DNA of 64,000 nucleotides from Halocatena marina. GTDB taxonomy: Archaea > Halobacteriota > Halobacteria > Halobacteriales > Haloarculaceae. A program made the position numbers and the translations under genes. Under the pieces are notes generated by a model. It made no database searches. It was given only the letters and a program-made list of their open reading frames with translations, and was not told the origin of the DNA. The first letter of the stretch is position 1; every line of letters starts with the position of its first letter. The stretch spans positions 1,240,001 through 1,304,000 of the forward strand of contig NZ_JALLPK010000001.1 of assembly GCF_023276375.1 (NCBI RefSeq), written 5' to 3'. This document shows, piece by piece, positions 63,727 through 64,000 of this stretch.

Positions 63727-64000
63727 CCACCACACAGAAGACAAAACAACGCATTGTGTGCAACTGATTTCACGGTATCCATCTGCAAGGGAGATGATGA
63801 CCGTCCATATGTCTGTACGGATGTCCTACTCGGACTGTATTTTATATTGTGAGCAGTCGTTTTGACCGGTCAATCAGAGCCCTGTCGGTCACAGAGTGTC
63901 AGGGAAGATATTTTCATCGTCTAATTACCGAAACTCGAGAGTCGTCGCCTTGATACCACCTATTGATCATTTCTATCGACATGGTTCACACTGACGGTAA

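Noticed and set aside
1-64000. tRNA, rRNA or CRISPR array
   Set aside because: None seen by eye: no cloverleaf-like T-loop plus acceptor pair, no conserved rRNA segments and no regularly spaced repeats.

Overview
The window reads as the chromosome of a halophilic archaeon (class Halobacteria). Proteins are strongly acidic. Secreted proteins carry twin-arginine leaders (chitinases, PhoD, a lipoprotein). Genes are chained by 4-bp ATGA overlaps, promoters look like TATA boxes with short or no leaders, and typical haloarchaeal families are present: a bacterio-opsin-activator-type HTH protein, an AsnC/TrkA-C regulator, an amino acid permease fused to universal stress domains, and a fused DppD-DppF ATPase. 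I cannot name the genus. Gene-rich blocks are separated by AT-rich spacers holding decayed fragments. I saw no rRNA, tRNA, CRISPR array or intact insertion sequence.

Layout. 1-11.0 kb: an ECF importer (two ATPases, EcfT, a putative S component), a threonine-synthase-like PLP enzyme, a D-aminoacylase-like enzyme, an M20 carbamoylase/amidase and a hydantoinase. A 14-bp palindrome, CCTNCCATGGNAGG, sits in front of all five transcription units of this block, so it looks like one regulon for uptake and breakdown of a cyclic ureide or N-substituted amino acid. Two tandem amidohydrolases follow, the second having lost most of its metal ligands. 11.1-19.7 kb: a frameshifted ATP-grasp gene, a heterodimeric ABC exporter facing a zinc-ribbon HTH regulator across a long inverted repeat, and small genes. 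19.8-27.8 kb: a tightly coupled operon of a Dpp-type importer with a CoA-transferase and a CitE-type lyase placed between the binding protein and the permeases. 27.9-32.8 kb: a PH-domain membrane protein, a sulfatase-like enzyme and a GT39-like glycosyltransferase.

33-48.8 kb: an AT-rich stretch with gene remnants, stand-alone universal stress proteins, a VanZ-like protein, a site-2 protease with CBS domains, an archaeal PPAT-like enzyme, an MscS channel and an operon of AsnC/TrkA-C regulator, 56-residue protein, stress protein and permease-stress fusion. 49.3-54.4 kb: an UlaG-like metallohydrolase, a lone 2-oxoacid dehydrogenase E1 alpha, and an IclR regulator divergent from a galactonate-dehydratase-like enolase that lacks both catalytic histidines. 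54.4-61.9 kb: three tandem GH18 chitinase-type proteins sharing near-identical leader and PKD segments, then PhoD with a lamin-tail domain. 62.5-63.7 kb: an ATP-grasp ligase.

The best candidates for something undescribed are the shared-palindrome ECF/hydantoinase regulon, the paired amidohydrolases with one metal-stripped partner, the histidine-less dehydratase homologue, and the doubly coupled 56-residue protein.
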